Assembly: GCA_963573305.1 (NCBI GenBank)
Contig: OY754339.1
Location: 13,749,941 to 13,813,940, forward strand
Direction of reading: 5' to 3'
DNA length: 64,000 bases
Source of the DNA: Pyrrhosoma nymphula
Taxonomy: Eukaryota > Arthropoda > Insecta > Odonata > Coenagrionidae
Every line of letters starts with the position of its first letter. Position 1 is the stretch's first letter. The translations under genes and the position numbers were made by a program. Below the pieces are notes generated by a model, which saw only the letters and a list, made by a program, of their open reading frames with translations, searched no databases and had not been told where the DNA came from. Shown piece by piece: positions 1 to 12,795 of this stretch.

Positions 1-266
1 AAATGTTCCCTGACTGTCTTCTCCCTCCGCCACCACTCATGCCGAGGAAGAAAAATTAATACATTTATAATGCTGGACAGCCTAATATTTAAATAACTTC
101 TTTCAAAAAATATTTTTAATAACACTACAAAAATTATCAGAATACAGTTTTTTATATCATTATTTGATCTACTTCTTGATATTTCTAAGTACAGCTGTCT
201 GTGGGTTAGTTAAGGTCTATCGATTAATATACCAACATAAAGAAAGTCTGAGATAGGCGATAAAAA

Positions 267-1362
267 TTGATTTCCCCATCTGCTTTTCTGTGGGCGCTTT
301 CCCCTATATACATTACTCGGTCATATGCAAGAGAGCTTCAAGAAAAATCTTCAATCGTAGATTCGTTATTTGATAAAGATGGCAAACTTGTCACCGAAAA
401 TATTGACAAAGCTAACACGTTAAATTCCCACTTCGAAAGTGTATACACTACAGACGATACTGCATGTAATTTTGAAATTTCATTCACTGAGGAACCGATG
501 AAAGAAATCACTATTCAATGCGATGGGATAACTAAACAGCTACAGTCCATAAAAAATAGTAAATCTCCGGGTCCGGAGGGAATACCCGCGCGTGTCCTCA
601 AGGAGTTAGCGCCATAGATCGCACCATTCTTAGACATAATATTCAAGAAGTCATTGTCTGAAGGAAATATACCAATAGATTGGAAAATTGCAAACGTTAC
701 ACTGGTATTCAAAAAGGGAAACACACGACCCAGGGAACTATCGACCAATTTCATTAACGTCGATTATAGGCAAGATACTCGAACATATCGTCGTTAGCAA
801 TATCATGACGTTCCTGGACAGTCGTAACTTACTCCATGGCTGTCAGCAAGGCTTTCGGAAAGGTAGATCATGTGAAACATAGCTCGCGCTCTTTCTTCAT
901 GACGTTCTCAAATCTGGTGAATCGAAAAGACAAGTGGACGCATTATTCCTAGATTTTAAGAAAGCTTTCGACACGGTATCTCACAACAAACTTTAATACA
1001 AATTACAGTCATGCGGGCTGAACAAAGCAGTAGTAAACTGGATACGCGATTTTTTGAGTGATCGTAAGCAAAAATTAGTTCTTGACGGAATTAGCTCTGA
1101 TGTAGTTAAAGTGACATCAGGTGTCCCACAAGGAAGTGTAATCGACCCCCTTTTGTTCATTATGTACATAAATGACCTTTGCTCTCGAATTAGCAGTAAA
1201 ATACGTGTATACGACGCTGTCATCTATTGCGAAATTAGTGATCACTCTGACTTTGAAATTCTATCATCGGATTTAAACAACGTTCATGTGTGGAGCCAAG
1301 AGTGGGGACTCGAACTTAATCTGAGCAAATGCACGGCGGTACATTTATTGAATGTAGTTGAG
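267..1362 (+). pseudogene. non-LTR retrotransposon reverse transcriptase, broken
   Basis: Conceptual translation in shifting frames follows a LINE RT from the linker to the palm. An SKSPGPEGIPARVLKELA block (about 561-614) leads into NYRPISLTSIIGKILEHIV (about 737-793), then GFRKGRSCET (about 851-880), the motif-A block LFLDFKKAFDTV (about 943-978), TSGVPQGS and LLFIMYINDL. Breaks are a frameshift between 617 and 690 and in-frame stops at 880-882 and about 994-996. The catalytic YXDD-type box is shortened to Y-D-A at 1210-1218. The style resembles CR1/L2/jockey-type RTs, but the clade is not determined. Similarity fades after about 1360. It would once have copied element RNA by target-primed reverse transcription. 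It is now a fossil. Confidence 0.85.
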
Positions 1363-1389
1363 TGCAAAAAAAGTGAATGTAGGTAGAAG

Positions 1390-2360
1390 AAGTTAAAGGG
1401 TGAAATAGCATTCCATTTTGAATTCGATAGAGAAGCTCATAATGCCATCCGCAAGAGGACGTTACAGAATTAAGAACGCGAACTGTTGAAACACAAAGCG
1501 GCGAGAACCGAGTCTACAAGGCAAGAGTGAGCAAGCGATTGTAATGGACGGCAACAGTGATCGTCACCTCGTGATGCTGACTGGAGGTCGAGTACGATAT
1601 GGCTTACTACGATATTTTATTTGCCTTTGCATTTGTCCCTTTCTGACTGACATGTTCCCCTCCCATTAGTCCCCACCGATTAGGGAACTATTTTACCTCC
1701 GGTTTATTTTTACCGGGAGGAATGTCCACACGCCATGCGAATGCAAATGGCTGCATCTTCATTGCTGTCTCTCAATAGTGGAGCCGGATACATAGACTGT
1801 CAATTGTCGTTGTCTCCTTCCAGGAACATCAGATTTTTCATTTAATTTCAATATTTTACTTGGTTATGACCCTGCGATCCTTGGATTGAGAGTCAAACAT
1901 GCTTACCACTGGGCCACCCCAGCCACCATAACCCTCAATTTATATTTTGTTTACCTGTTTCATTTTATTTATTAACCTTGATAAATTACCCGGAGTTTGC
2001 TAGGGGTTACAATTCCTTCAGAACTCATCACATTAGAGGAGAGAGATAGGTTAGTATTATTCAAAACAGACTACAGTGTAGTTAATTATTTTATTTATTT
2101 AAATAATTTGCGGAAAGGGTGGGTTTTAGACAAATACGATGCGTAATAGAAAATCGTTGGAAAAAATGAGAAACTTCATTCTCTCGGGTACATCTGATAA
2201 AATAAATGAAAACTCTCTATTTTGAGTGAAAGTAGTTTTAAAAAGCAATGAATAAATAAATAAATAAACCACTAAAACCCAATGCTTAGCATTCCTAATC
2301 AGGTTAACTTAACAAAATTAATTTTAAATGCGTTAAAGACCAAACTCTGGTTGTCAAGCT
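1390..2360. other. no gene seen; AT-rich spacer with a tRNA-like scrap
   Basis: No open frame worth calling and no recognisable protein similarity. The stretch just after the RT fossil may hold more element-derived sequence that is too decayed to name. The tRNA-like segment inside it is listed separately. Confidence 0.5.
1862..1920 (-). repeat. tRNA-derived SINE head, probable
   Basis: On the minus strand the segment reads like the 5' part of a tRNA. An A-box-like TGGCCCAGTGG (plus 1906-1916) lies about 40 bases before a degraded B-box (plus 1862-1872, GGGTCATAACC against GGTTCGAATCC). This is the spacing of an internal RNA polymerase III promoter. No tRNA cloverleaf closes, so it is not a functional tRNA gene. 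The SINE body may continue toward 1630, but I find no target duplication. Confidence 0.45.
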
Positions 2361-2425
2361 TCATCTACATCTAAATACTACCCCACAAGCCGCCTCAATA
2401 GGCGTATAGAAGATGGTAATTTATA
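2361..2425 (+). repeat. family E repeat head, copy 1
   Basis: Starts with catctacatctaaatact and carries ccccacaagccgcctcaat followed by ggcgtatag. The same head recurs near 21.2, 22.8, 35.3, 42.8, 47.2 and 60.6 kb, so it is a dispersed family. Only the first 60-odd bases are recognisable here. From memory, a very similar head is abundant in insect genomes. The parent element is not identified. Confidence 0.6.
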
Positions 2426-3446
2426 ACTTGATAGCAATTTAAAAAAATGAACTAGCACTGTTGTAATTGGAAAAAAACCAGTTATTCCGAGTGTGACTCA
2501 TACAAATGACACTTAATAACATAGACTTATTTAACCTGTAAACTCTGTAAATAGTTTCAACATTAAATATTGATATTAATATCAGTAAGATTAGAGTCGT
2601 TGTTCTTTTATTTAAACTAATGGAGAAGTATCCAAAAGCGTTATTTTTCTGGTTATGAAATTTTTAATAAGTTCTGGGGTGTGACATGGTGAAGTTCCGG
2701 GTGTGACCTAATTACTCTTTCTGCTCTCCATTGTGAGTAAAGTTCAACTTTTACTTTCAAATTTTAGTAATGGCTCAGTATATTTGTTCGATTAAGGTCT
2801 ATTAAATCTGGCTAATTTGAAATTTGAAATTTTAGAACAAACACTTTTTTTATTTATTTTTTCCATATAATGGACTCACTTTAAGGTAGTTTGAGCGAGA
2901 TAAGCTCCCTTGTCATAATGGAGACCATATTCAAATTTTAATTTTTTATTTCAGCGTCTGTAAGAAGTATGCAGTAAGTATTGTGATATTAATGGTGCGA
3001 AAATATTGTTTATATAGGACAGAAATTCTCAGTGATTAAATAAATATATCCACATTAAGTCTTTAACTTGACTCATTTTTCCACGCCGTGCGGTGAAATC
3101 GCCTTCAAAGTAGAACGTATTTTTTTAGATTCTGTAAAAAGTAATGCGGTGAGTAATTGGATAATTTTTTATGAATATTTGATAAAACACGAAAACTATA
3201 CACCATTAGTATTATGACGAAATCTAGGTGCTAGAAGTTCCTATTTTTTTAAAAAAATACTCTCCCTCTTGGGCGCACAGCCGTAATCTATCCCAGCTTG
3301 CATTTTCAGGCAAATTGCTCGAAAAGTAGTTCAGTAAGGGGTTAATATTTTGATATAATTGGAAAGATGAGAGTTTTTTTTCCTTTAAAATGAGGCCAAA
3401 TTCATCAGATTCTAGGTGAATTGATTTATCACTCAAACTGCCATAA
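2426..3446. other. no gene seen; AT-rich spacer
   Basis: AT-rich non-coding sequence with poly-T and poly-A tracts. I see no ORF, RNA gene or mobile element that I can support. Confidence 0.5.
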
Positions 3447-3968
3447 GGACGTTCGGTGGTTTCACTCAACTTATGGGAATTTGACGAAACTTGCTGGAAG
3501 CATTAATTATGTTTTTCTAAAGCTACCTGAATTTTTTAAAATTTTTTTACCGCAGATTACTTGAGATATTTGATCGAAAAGTGGACAAAAAATTACAAGG
3601 GTTCTTATGGGAACACAAGGTACGAGTAGCTTTATTCATCGAAAAGAACGTTTTCTAGTTTCGAATTAGAAAGACAAAAATAATTTAAATCATCAATAAA
3701 ATAATGTATGAAAATCATTTAATATAATTTAATTTTATTATTTTTGTTTTTCTCATTCTTAACTAGAAAAAGGTTCTTTTTGATGAATTAAGCTACTTGT
3801 GTTTCCATAAGAACCCATGTAATTTTTTGTCCACTTCTCGATCAAATATCTTAAGTAATCGGCGGTAAATAATTCTGAAAAAAATCAGGTAGATTTAAGG
3901 CAACATAATTAATGCTTCCAGCAAGTTTCGTCGAATTCTCTTGAGTTGAGTGAATCCACCGAACCTCC
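3447..3968. mobile_element. foldback/MITE, whole-length palindrome, copy 1
   Basis: The left end (gttcggtggtttcactcaac, from 3451) is mirrored at the right end, which closes with ccaccgaacctcc at 3956-3968. Matching arms run about 250 bases inward with scattered mismatches, meeting in an AT-rich centre near 3700-3720. RNA or single-stranded DNA would fold into one long hairpin. No coding capacity and no clear target duplication. A second copy lies at 11801-12325, so this is a transposed family and not a local inversion. Confidence 0.8.
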
Positions 3969-4058
3969 ACGGCTGATAATCGGTGATTATCGATAGATTT
4001 CCACGCATTCACATTTACAAGCCGCAAGACATTTCACCCGAAGATCATCCGCCCAACG

Positions 4059-4540
4059 GTGGCTGTGCGGACACTCTCCTCTCGCTTCTCTCTCTCTCTC
4101 GCGGTCTTCTCGGAGTGCTTCGGGGGGTGTAAAAGGGGTGGCGGGGGGGGGGGGGGGGGTGAAGGTGGGAGGGAAGAGAGAGAGAGCAGCAGCGAGAAAG
4201 AGAGAAATCTGATTGCGGGGCTCCGCGCGCGGCGTATCTCGTTTGTTCGTCCGCAGAAATGGAGTGCATGGGAGAGGGGGGGTGGGGTGGAAAGGGAGGG
4301 TGGGGGGGGCCCCCTCCGGGAATCGATTGGGACGCCTTTTCCTTCTCTCCCTCCCTCCCCCACACCCCCAGCCAAACCCCCCCCCCCCCCTTCACCCCCC
4401 GGCGAGGAAATAAAACGAGCGGGAAAGGGTCCCCTCCCCCTCCCACACCATGCCCTCAGGGGTGGGTTTGCCAAAAAGCAGACACTGTCTAAACCCCACC
4501 CCCCCTATCCCCACCCCCTCACTCTGGTTCCGCCCTACCT
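4059..4540. other. GC-rich low-complexity island with G17 and C14 runs
   Basis: Purine-rich G blocks (a run of 17 G at 4143-4159) are followed by pyrimidine-rich C blocks (14 C at 4377-4390). Several overlapping open frames exist on both strands, but all translate to Gly/Pro/Arg/Ser-biased low-complexity chains typical of such DNA. G-quadruplex potential is high. It could be a CpG-type promoter region, but nothing specific supports that. Confidence 0.6.
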
Positions 4541-7500
4541 CGAATCCTCGTCCTTCGTTGCTGTTCGAGAAACCTCGTTTGCCTTCTCTGAATCGCTCAA
4601 ATGTCATTCTTACCTCATTACGCCACGAGATTAACCTTTTTTTTCTAAATTTAACTGTTTTCTGAATTTTTAAATTAGCGAGGACGCTTAAAAATATTCG
4701 TTATACTCAGTTAAAAATTTTAAACTGAACCTTTTCTGTGATCGTTAATAAAATATTACATCGATTTATCCGCCGTATGACTTATTTTGTAGGTTTAATA
4801 ATATCTACATCTTTCATTCATAGAAAACTGCTGTTTCCTTCCTTAGGGCCGCTGATTTTTCCAAAAAAACCCACGTGTTTTTCCATTATTTGTTAAGTAT
4901 ACAAAATTTCCACGCAAACCCCATTGACTAAAATAATGTACACCTATTATGCGCAACGTTCTGAGCCAATCCCAACTTTAAAATACTCAGATAACACTAA
5001 AGTTCTCTTTTAGTTCATTTTAGAGCTAATCCGCCCAGCCTGCATGGTTATGGCAGCCAAATTTAAAGCACATATATTTACGCGATATGAATGCTAAAGT
5101 TACGATCAAGGGTGGAAGAGGGAAGGCACACGATTGATTTGTGAGTGAATATTTAATGTTATGGAAACCATTATTTTTCTGCTGTAAAAAGTCAACTGCC
5201 CCTGTGCCTTGCCAGTTGCAATTCGTATTTATCTCGGGAGACATCTCATTCAGAACGCAATCAAACGCATCCAATGCTTCTGGGTTCCGTCTTCCTCTCC
5301 ATCATGACCTTCCGCGAAGTTGCGTCACTTCTTGCCAGGGGTGAGTGGAGCTTGGTTGTCTTGGTGAAAGCATTAATTTCTGGGAGTGTAAGCCTTCTAA
5401 ATTTAGTTTATTTTGTATGCAATTTGAGGCACGTACCGATTGCAGTTTGAGACATGTCGCGGAAACATTTCAGTGGAACTCAAAGCGCTAGTTCTCGCTT
5501 CCCTACCTCATTTGCGTGACGCTATTATTGATTTCTAAGTGAGGTTCCTTCAGCTGGGAGGAGGAGGAGGGGGATTATTGCTTGACCATTACCATCGATC
5601 ATTATCCCCTTCATGGATGACGCTTCTGTCTCGTGAAGTCTTCGTGACTCGAGGGGACTCAAAAGGCCATGAATACAAAAAGAAAATGAGGAGTTTGGTG
5701 TACACGTCTGCTGGAATTAATAAATTGACTGCTCAATAATACACATGATGAATGTTTAACTGATCCCACTTTAAAGGTGAAATACTTAGGTTAGAGAGAT
5801 AATTAATCGTCTAACCTCCTGGCAGCATAGAGTATCTCTCACGTAACTTAATTGGAATCAGTATACACATAATTCGTCGATGTTATAACTCTGTCTCCTC
5901 ATCCAAACACCTTATTTCCCGCGCCATAGCGCTTTCTCCATTTCCCTTTTCCCTCCTCTTGCCTACGCTTTCATACATTCATTCATTCTCTCCTGCTTTC
6001 ATTCGCTCTCGCTTACTTTCGGCGCCGCAGAATACTGTTTCCACTCTCCGCCTCTCGCACGCGTCGCCTGGATTCGCGACTCCGTTAACCTTGAATAACC
6101 TATGAATACAATGCGTGTTTTTTCTTTGCCTATGATGTAATTTCTTTGGGTTTATTTTAGTTTTGAAACGTTAAAAATATCCGCTATGTTATGGAAAGCA
6201 TAACATAAAACGCAGAAATATGTATGCTTTCGTTATATGAAGCAAAGAATTAACTTGAAGTTGGGGGTTGGCCAATCATTGATACCTTATGTTAAAGGAG
6301 TGTGGGTCACTTTTTCCTGGCTTCTCAATGCCATTGGATGACTTGTAAGACAGTAGCGTATATTGCCAATAGACTGAAAACACACACCTACACCAGTCTT
6401 CCATTTTGGACAATGGGGTTGAAACAGCTGCTCACATGCTAAGAGGCTGGCAACCGCATTGATGTATCATTTTGAAATGTTGATATTGTATTCACTAATG
6501 CATTCACATAGGTTTGCTTCATTATTTATCAATATTTGGGAATATTACATTTTTTAAGTTATTTACCTCCCATCCAGCACAATTTAAAATGAAAACGTTT
6601 CAGATAGTGTCATTTTATATATATATATGATATATTACAAGCTATATTACAGGCTATATTGCTGCTATTTGTGAAATATCACATTAATTAAAGACCTCGT
6701 GCTTTTTTTATTGAATGTGTGGCCGAAAAGCCTCATAAATAATATATGAGTTTACATAAATTAGGTGTCGTAGCTTCTACATCAAGTGAGATGTGCTTCT
6801 GACAGCAAGAAAATGATTTACTAGAAAGTATAAGTTATGTGTTTACGTAGGAAATACGCAGTTCTTATTGATATCAAGAGGAACAACTCAGTTTTCATTG
6901 GATTTCGAAGTACTTCCCTCGGGTAATAAGAATAAAAACATGTCTGGGTTTACATTAATTTAGCCACAAAATCACATTTTATCGCGCTGTTGGTATTGTT
7001 TTGGTTTCATAGAATGATACTGCAATGAAAGAAAGTGTTGCGTTTCGTGCTTCAGTCGGTTACAGTATCATTTTCGTTCCATGTTCTACCTAATGGTGAC
7101 GTGGAATCCCTTCCACCTCATTCAATATTCGAACGTGATTAGTGAAGGTCCAAATATCCGAAGAGAATCGTCACATCGTCTGCTGTATCGTGAGAGAGTT
7201 TTACATAGGGAAGGATATACCTGTGAAATGCGTAATCTGTTCCGTTAATGAGATTTTAATTATTTATTTACGATTAGTACTTATGAAATAATAACGGATT
7301 GTTTGGAATTGACGGAATGGTTATTACATTAAGCATAATTCGGTATATGCTTAATTATAACCCATAATTTTAATTAATGTTAAGCAGGAAACAGTTTGAA
7401 TTAGTAAGGTTGCGGTTTGGCCAATTGATTTTACTGATTTTAATCTTGTTGCAAGTTCGTTGCGTAAAATTGTGTGTAGGTACATACATACATACGTAAC

Positions 7501-8959
7501 AACAGAAATAAATTCGGAAATCTATAGCGAGTTTCTCCGAATTCTGTCTACAATTAAATTAAATGTTTATAGAATATAAGTGCTTAACGGGATACTACGT
7601 TTTGCGCAAAATTGAATTTTTTATTGAAGTGTACTTACTTTTGGAGTTCCGCCGTATAATTACTTTCAAATTCCCGGCTCTAGGTTCTTTTTCTTGGTCG
7701 TATGCTGTCAAATATGTTGTTGCTAATCTGTTTATGAATCGATTGAACGAGGAATAAGGTTTCCTTCGCTCCCACGAGGCGTCTCTCAGTCCAATGCGCC
7801 ATTGCTTTCCAATCGCTTCGGACCCTGCGCTCACAGAGGCGCTGCTCGTTCACTTCAAGATCAGTCGACGAGCGCGCTGCGGAAGAAAAGAAGTTCGATA
7901 ATCGCACGCGCGCGATTGCTTTGTTTTTTCAATGTATTTTCAGTAGAGACAGTGAACGGGGATGGTTTAACGTTTTTTCTCTCTGTTTGATGCAAAGCAT
8001 ATCTTTTCAAGCATGTAGTTTGAATAAATATATTCGCTTTCTTTTTTACAAATGATTAGGGGTACGTATTGGGTGCGTACAGAACGGGCGGGTTATCGAA
8101 CGTTTCCCCATGCTCTCTCATCGTTCCAATTAATCGTCGTTCCTGTGCGCAGAAGTGTTCCGATCCGCACTTTCAAAACCTTCAACACCTCTGGACTCTC
8201 ATCGATCACATCCCTCGATATCGCACTCGCATCTAGAGATGGCACCGTTAAATCAAATTATATGGTAAATCGTCCATTTCCTTTTGATTGATTATGTGAT
8301 ATATTTGATTCGATTAATTGATCTATAAATCTAATGTATGAATTATTAATCGATCCTTAAAACAAAAACTAGCCCTCACAAACCCTGGATGTGGACGTTA
8401 TTGTGTCTTACGAGGGTCACCATCATAACCTCACTTTGCCGAGTGAAGGAATGTTTGCGTTTATTCTATTTTAATTGAGCCATCCAGTTTATTGTCTCTA
8501 TTTTATTTTCCGTCTCCCCTCCTTTTTCATTGCCTGTGCTTCATAAGATTATGGGTTAGGGTATTTTATTCTTTACATTACACTTTCAGCCGTAGATACG
8601 CTCACTCTATCAATAAAATAGCTCTTTTCGAAAGTCGGCGAAAAAAAGCTACTATTCTTTTTCTTCAACGGCATTTATAAGAGATAGAAAAATATCATTT
8701 TCCTCCGTTTTTCTCCCACTGTCTTATTTAACACCCGGATATAATTTCAAGTTCAATTTGCCAGAAAAATATCGGGGGAAGGAAGGTAAAGTTTGAATGT
8801 TCATATCAGATAGAGGACAAGTTTTTTCTATATGTATCCAGGATATGAATAAAATGACTTTTGAGTCCTTTTACGGTGAAACGACCCTAAAATCGTAGCG
8901 ATGTAATTTTATTGTTGGTATGGCTTGTCATTCGACTGGTTATCCTTTAATCGCGAGTC
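4541..8959. other. no gene seen; non-coding spacer
   Basis: Roughly 4.4 kb of AT-rich sequence with short random open frames only. A CpG-richer patch at about 7750-7920 contains TCAGT at 7861-7865 in a setting that could be an initiator, but I find no TATA box, no DPE at the expected distance and no downstream coding exon. A (TA)n-like stretch lies at about 6615-6640. Confidence 0.5.
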
Positions 8960-9240
8960 TAAATCATGTTATACACGATACTAAGTAGATCCAGCGCAAG
9001 TTCGAGGATACTCGCTGGCGTGATAGCTTTCCAGTATCCTATGATATAGAACCAGCATTCTGGCTAACAAGCATACTCTTTATCATACTGGCTGAGATAA
9101 TTTATTTCATAATTGATGCCTCGCATGTTTGCTACCCGCTCCCATTACGACCTAGTAGCCTTGGACCAATTATGATAGCTTTTACAGACGCTTTGCGATC
9201 TTCACTTACTGAAATCAGCGCCATCCATACCCTCTTCGGC
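8960..9240 (-). mobile_element. PIF/Harbinger-like MITE family, partial copy
   Basis: Aligns with the reverse complement of the right half of the 13602-14165 element. Shared blocks include acgatact, ccagcgcaagttcgaggatact (split here), gctttccagtatc, cataattgatgc and gatcttcact. Identity is moderate, implying an old copy. The far end is not recognisable, so the right boundary is a minimum. Confidence 0.65.
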
Positions 9241-11535
9241 TATAAGTAATTTTAAGGCTGCGAAATAAACAATTAATAAAAATTTCCCGTCCGCTCTTTT
9301 GATCGTCTACTTTCATTGATTGGTTTAGTTGATATTTTGATTGAAATGCGTTAAGATATGAAAGAAAATATCGCTTCCCCATCAGTTCAACTTCAATGAA
9401 CGCGTGGAACATTCTAGGACGACACCAACCATCCTGGAATCCGTTCTCAATACCTAGTATCGGTGAGTATACTAAGTCTTGCGATAGGTGATAGAAATAT
9501 TCATTGCGATAAATATTTCGTTAAATATTCGTTGCGATAGAAAATATTCGTCGCTAACGGAAATATTGCAACGAATGTTTTTCTTTTTTTTGTGTAACGA
9601 AACATCGAGCATTCATTTGTGGTCAAGCATTATACATCGAGCATTCGTTTGTGGATTTATGAAAGAAATTCTTGTGAAGCTTATATTTTTTTATATCGGT
9701 GTTAATTGTCACTCGATGTTTATGATTTTTATGTGGCCAATCAGCAAACTTTCGCCGAGATAGCCTTGAAAAAAGAAAGGGTTAAGCAGCGAATAGTGAC
9801 TTCACTGTAAATTATAGACCAGCGGAGCGGGTCTAGCGCTGTCCGCCATGTTGTAGAATCAAACCGACAATATATGCTAGAGGTACCTAGGAATTTTACC
9901 TTTCTCCACTGCCGCAAAGATCGCTGCAGAACTATTTGATTTTTTAATTTTATTTTAAAGATAATAGTTCACATACAGAAATATTGCCCATCTAAAGTTC
10001 ACTTATAACAAACACAAATTAACAGCAAAATAACAAAGAGCGACGTAATTAAGATGAAATAGAGATACTCATTGTTTATTAGCGTCTAGATTTGCAGAGT
10101 ATTTCCGGATAGATTTGCTGTGGCCAACTTGGTTACGTTTTTAGGCGATTGAGAAAAGGGATAAATATCAGCAGGGAGTGATTGAATTTATTCGGGAGGA
10201 GAGACGGAAGAAGAGCGAACGTTTAATTGGTGATAATCTGGGTTTAGGCATGTGGAGTAATGAGTCAGTTCGGATAGGACACGAAGGCACTCTGAGATTG
10301 ATGAATGAAATTAATTCGGGACTGTGAATGTAAGAATTGAGGATGTTGTAAATGAGTTTAAGTTTCAGTCTATTACAGGAGATACTAAAAATGGAGAGTG
10401 AATATAGTTTGGCGTCCGTGGACGCACTGCGGAAATTTTGAATTCTGTATCGAGATTAATGTCTGGATGATTCGTTCGACGCACGATATGGAGTGATGTC
10501 TAAATTCTATTTGAAGTTCGTGGCATTGGGACATTGTTTATAAGCTAACAACGTTTTCCTCTGTAACAAAACCAATTTTTATTCGTGACGCAACGACAGA
10601 TACAAGATTCGGGCCAAGTGTGAGGGCATGGAGCAAGGGTGCTTCCTAGGGAATGTCACTCTGGTGATTGGGATAAAAAGACTACATTGGGATTGCTAGA
10701 GTTTAAAGGCAACTTACGCTACTGATTTTCAAGTGAATCATTGACCAAAGAATAGGCTTTACATTCAAATGTTGAATAACAACCAATATTTATTCTCTTA
10801 TCCTTAGGTGAGTTGTTCAACATCACTAGGTAATATGTTCTTATGCCAAACTACGAAAAATCTGACCGTTAACGGTGAGTTAACACGTTCGCGGCGAACG
10901 TGAAATTTGCCGTTTTATTCCCCGCGGGCGTAAATTTTCATAAAAATGAAATCGATCCATTAGTGTTTTTCATTAATTTACATAAATTCGGCAAGGTTGA
11001 AGACGATGAATTTCAACAAATATTGGAAAACCGATGCGCCAATATCGAGTAATTAATCAACCCCTTTTTCTATATGCAACCACTGCTGAAGCGTTGAATT
11101 TTCTTCGATATATGTTTTCGTTCACCTAAAACACCTTCAAAATATACACTGGAGTGCTGTTTTTAGATATGGAAATTGATGCAATCTTTTATTCTCATAA
11201 TATATTTCCTCTCATAATAAATTCACCATGAAAGAATTCATGGATCTGTTGTATCGGAATATTAAGATTTTCGGCACGTGACAAAGGGACGTCAGTAAAA
11301 GAAGTATACGTCTCTCTTAAGTTATATTTGTACTCTTTGTACAGTAGTTATAGTATATTATTTCAAGCTTATAATTATGTTTGAAGAATACTTGTGATAC
11401 CACGAGCAATTCTCCAAATTGGTCAGCACCTCTCCAGGATCAGCATACTATTTCGGCAACATATTGGCGTGCTCCTTCCAATTCTTACAATTCTTCCCCC
11501 GTCCTCTCTGGGCATCTGTCGCGCCATCCCCCTTT
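9241..11535. other. no gene seen; spacer with short tandem motifs
   Basis: Short internal repeats of aaatattcgttgcgat type lie at about 9490-9570. A 32-base tandem (acatcgagcattc...tttgtgg) is repeated at about 9602 and 9634. The rest has no supportable gene. About 10.1-10.7 kb is unremarkable in both strands. Confidence 0.45.
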
Positions 11536-11576
11536 TCACCATTTCAATGGACAGCTCTCCTTCTGGGATGTAACGC

Positions 11577-11745
11577 GTGGCGTGCGGATCTCAAATAGGA
11601 TAAATGTAAGCGTGTCTGATGAAGTCCAATGCCTGGGAATCGTCTTAACTGCAGACCTAACGCGGAGGAGGAAACACACATACGAAACGTTTGCGGCGCT
11701 ATATTGAGGTGGCTGGAGCGGTGGACTCACGATTGTCCACATTTT
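11577..11745 (+). pseudogene. possible LINE RT thumb fragment
   Basis: The frame reads VSDEVQCLGIVLTADLTRR and then KHTYETFAALY, a layout like the 'YLGI-LD-L-W--HI' block after the RT palm of jockey-like LINEs. The next frame continues LRWLERWTHDC. The match is short and rests on pattern only, so it could be chance. Confidence 0.25.
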
Positions 11746-11800
11746 AATAACTTTTCAAGTAAGCCTATAAATAAAATTCTATGACCAAATAACATTTAAA

Positions 11801-12325
11801 GAGATTCGGTGGTTTCACTCAACTTAAGAGAATTCGATGAAGCTTACTGGAATCATTACTTTTGTTGTCTTAAAGCTACCTGATTTTTTTCAGAATTATT
11901 TGCCGCAGATTTCTTAAGACATTTGAGCGAGAAGTCACACGGGTTCTTATGGGTATGCAAGGTTTTATTAATCAGGAATACCCTTTTCTAATTATTCAAT
12001 ATATAAAAATTTATATCAACGATCGAAAAATGTAAAACAGATATTTACTCCGAACGCTTGAAGAAATCCCTAGCGCGCTTTGCGAACGATGTCAAATTGG
12101 CAGCGCACGAGTAAGGTACTTTAAAGTGGCTGTGTAACTTGCAGGATGAAGAAGAAAAGGCATTAGAACCCGAACAATTTCATGCCCAATTCTCGATCAA
12201 CTATCTTAAAAATCCTGCAGTAAATAATTTTGAAAAATTGTAGGTAGCTTTAGAACAATATTAAATAATACTTTCAGGAAGTTTCACTGAATTCTCTTAA
12301 GTTGGGTGAAACCACCGAACCTCCT
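11801..12325. mobile_element. foldback/MITE, copy 2 (diverged, different centre)
   Basis: Same terminal arms as 3447-3968: attcggtggtttcactcaac at the left, and gaaaccaccgaacctcct at the right. The conserved arms cover about 200 bases on each side. The middle (about 12000-12165) does not match copy 1 and includes non-palindromic sequence, so this copy has been altered or interrupted at the loop. No target duplication is evident. Confidence 0.75.
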
Positions 12326-12539
12326 CAAGTACATCTATGTGTGCGGGGGAAATCACCCAACATGTAGTTATAGAAGGGACGCAAGAATATTTTAAAATTT
12401 TCGCTTTAATTAAAATCATTGCTATGACTTGGGTTTTGAGTGCGGAATCCAAAATTTAAGCAAAAACGTTAATCTAGACAGACAACTGAATAAGTTTTTT
12501 TTTACTTGGCGTGATAACTTGATATTTATATTAGCAACC
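12326..12539. other. spacer
   Basis: AT-rich, nothing recognised. Confidence 0.4.
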
Positions 12540-12795
12540 ATTACAATAACATGAAATGCATTATTTTTCTCGTTTAGGAGAAAATCTGTACATGCGTAAT
12601 TGAATTATATTTCGAAATAAATGGAATGTGCCAAAACGCTACGTGTTAAAATAACATTACATTTCCATGAAACCAAATCGATATGTTGCAATTTTTCCAC
12701 TTTTGTCTATAAATAATAGTAATAAGGAAGCGTATGCAAAGTTTCACGCAAATCTATCCACAAACAAAAATCTCTCCAACCACCTTAAAGAACCT
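12540..12795 (-). repeat. family D repeat, copy 1
   Basis: The reverse complement matches 51165-51420. Shared blocks are ggtggttggag, gatttgcgtgaaactttgc, atacg, cgatttggttt, tattttaacacgtag and ttggcacat. Other copies are at 38390-38640 and 43590-44060. No ORF is shared between copies. It is non-coding and MITE-like in size, with no terminal repeats I could establish. Confidence 0.65.

Noticed and set aside
4034..4665. 191-codon plus frame and 133-146 codon minus frames
   Set aside because: Same artefact, around G17 and C14 runs.
7861..7900. TCAGT initiator-like promoter
   Set aside because: No TATA, no DPE-like sequence at +28 and no exon downstream. The pentamer is expected often by chance.
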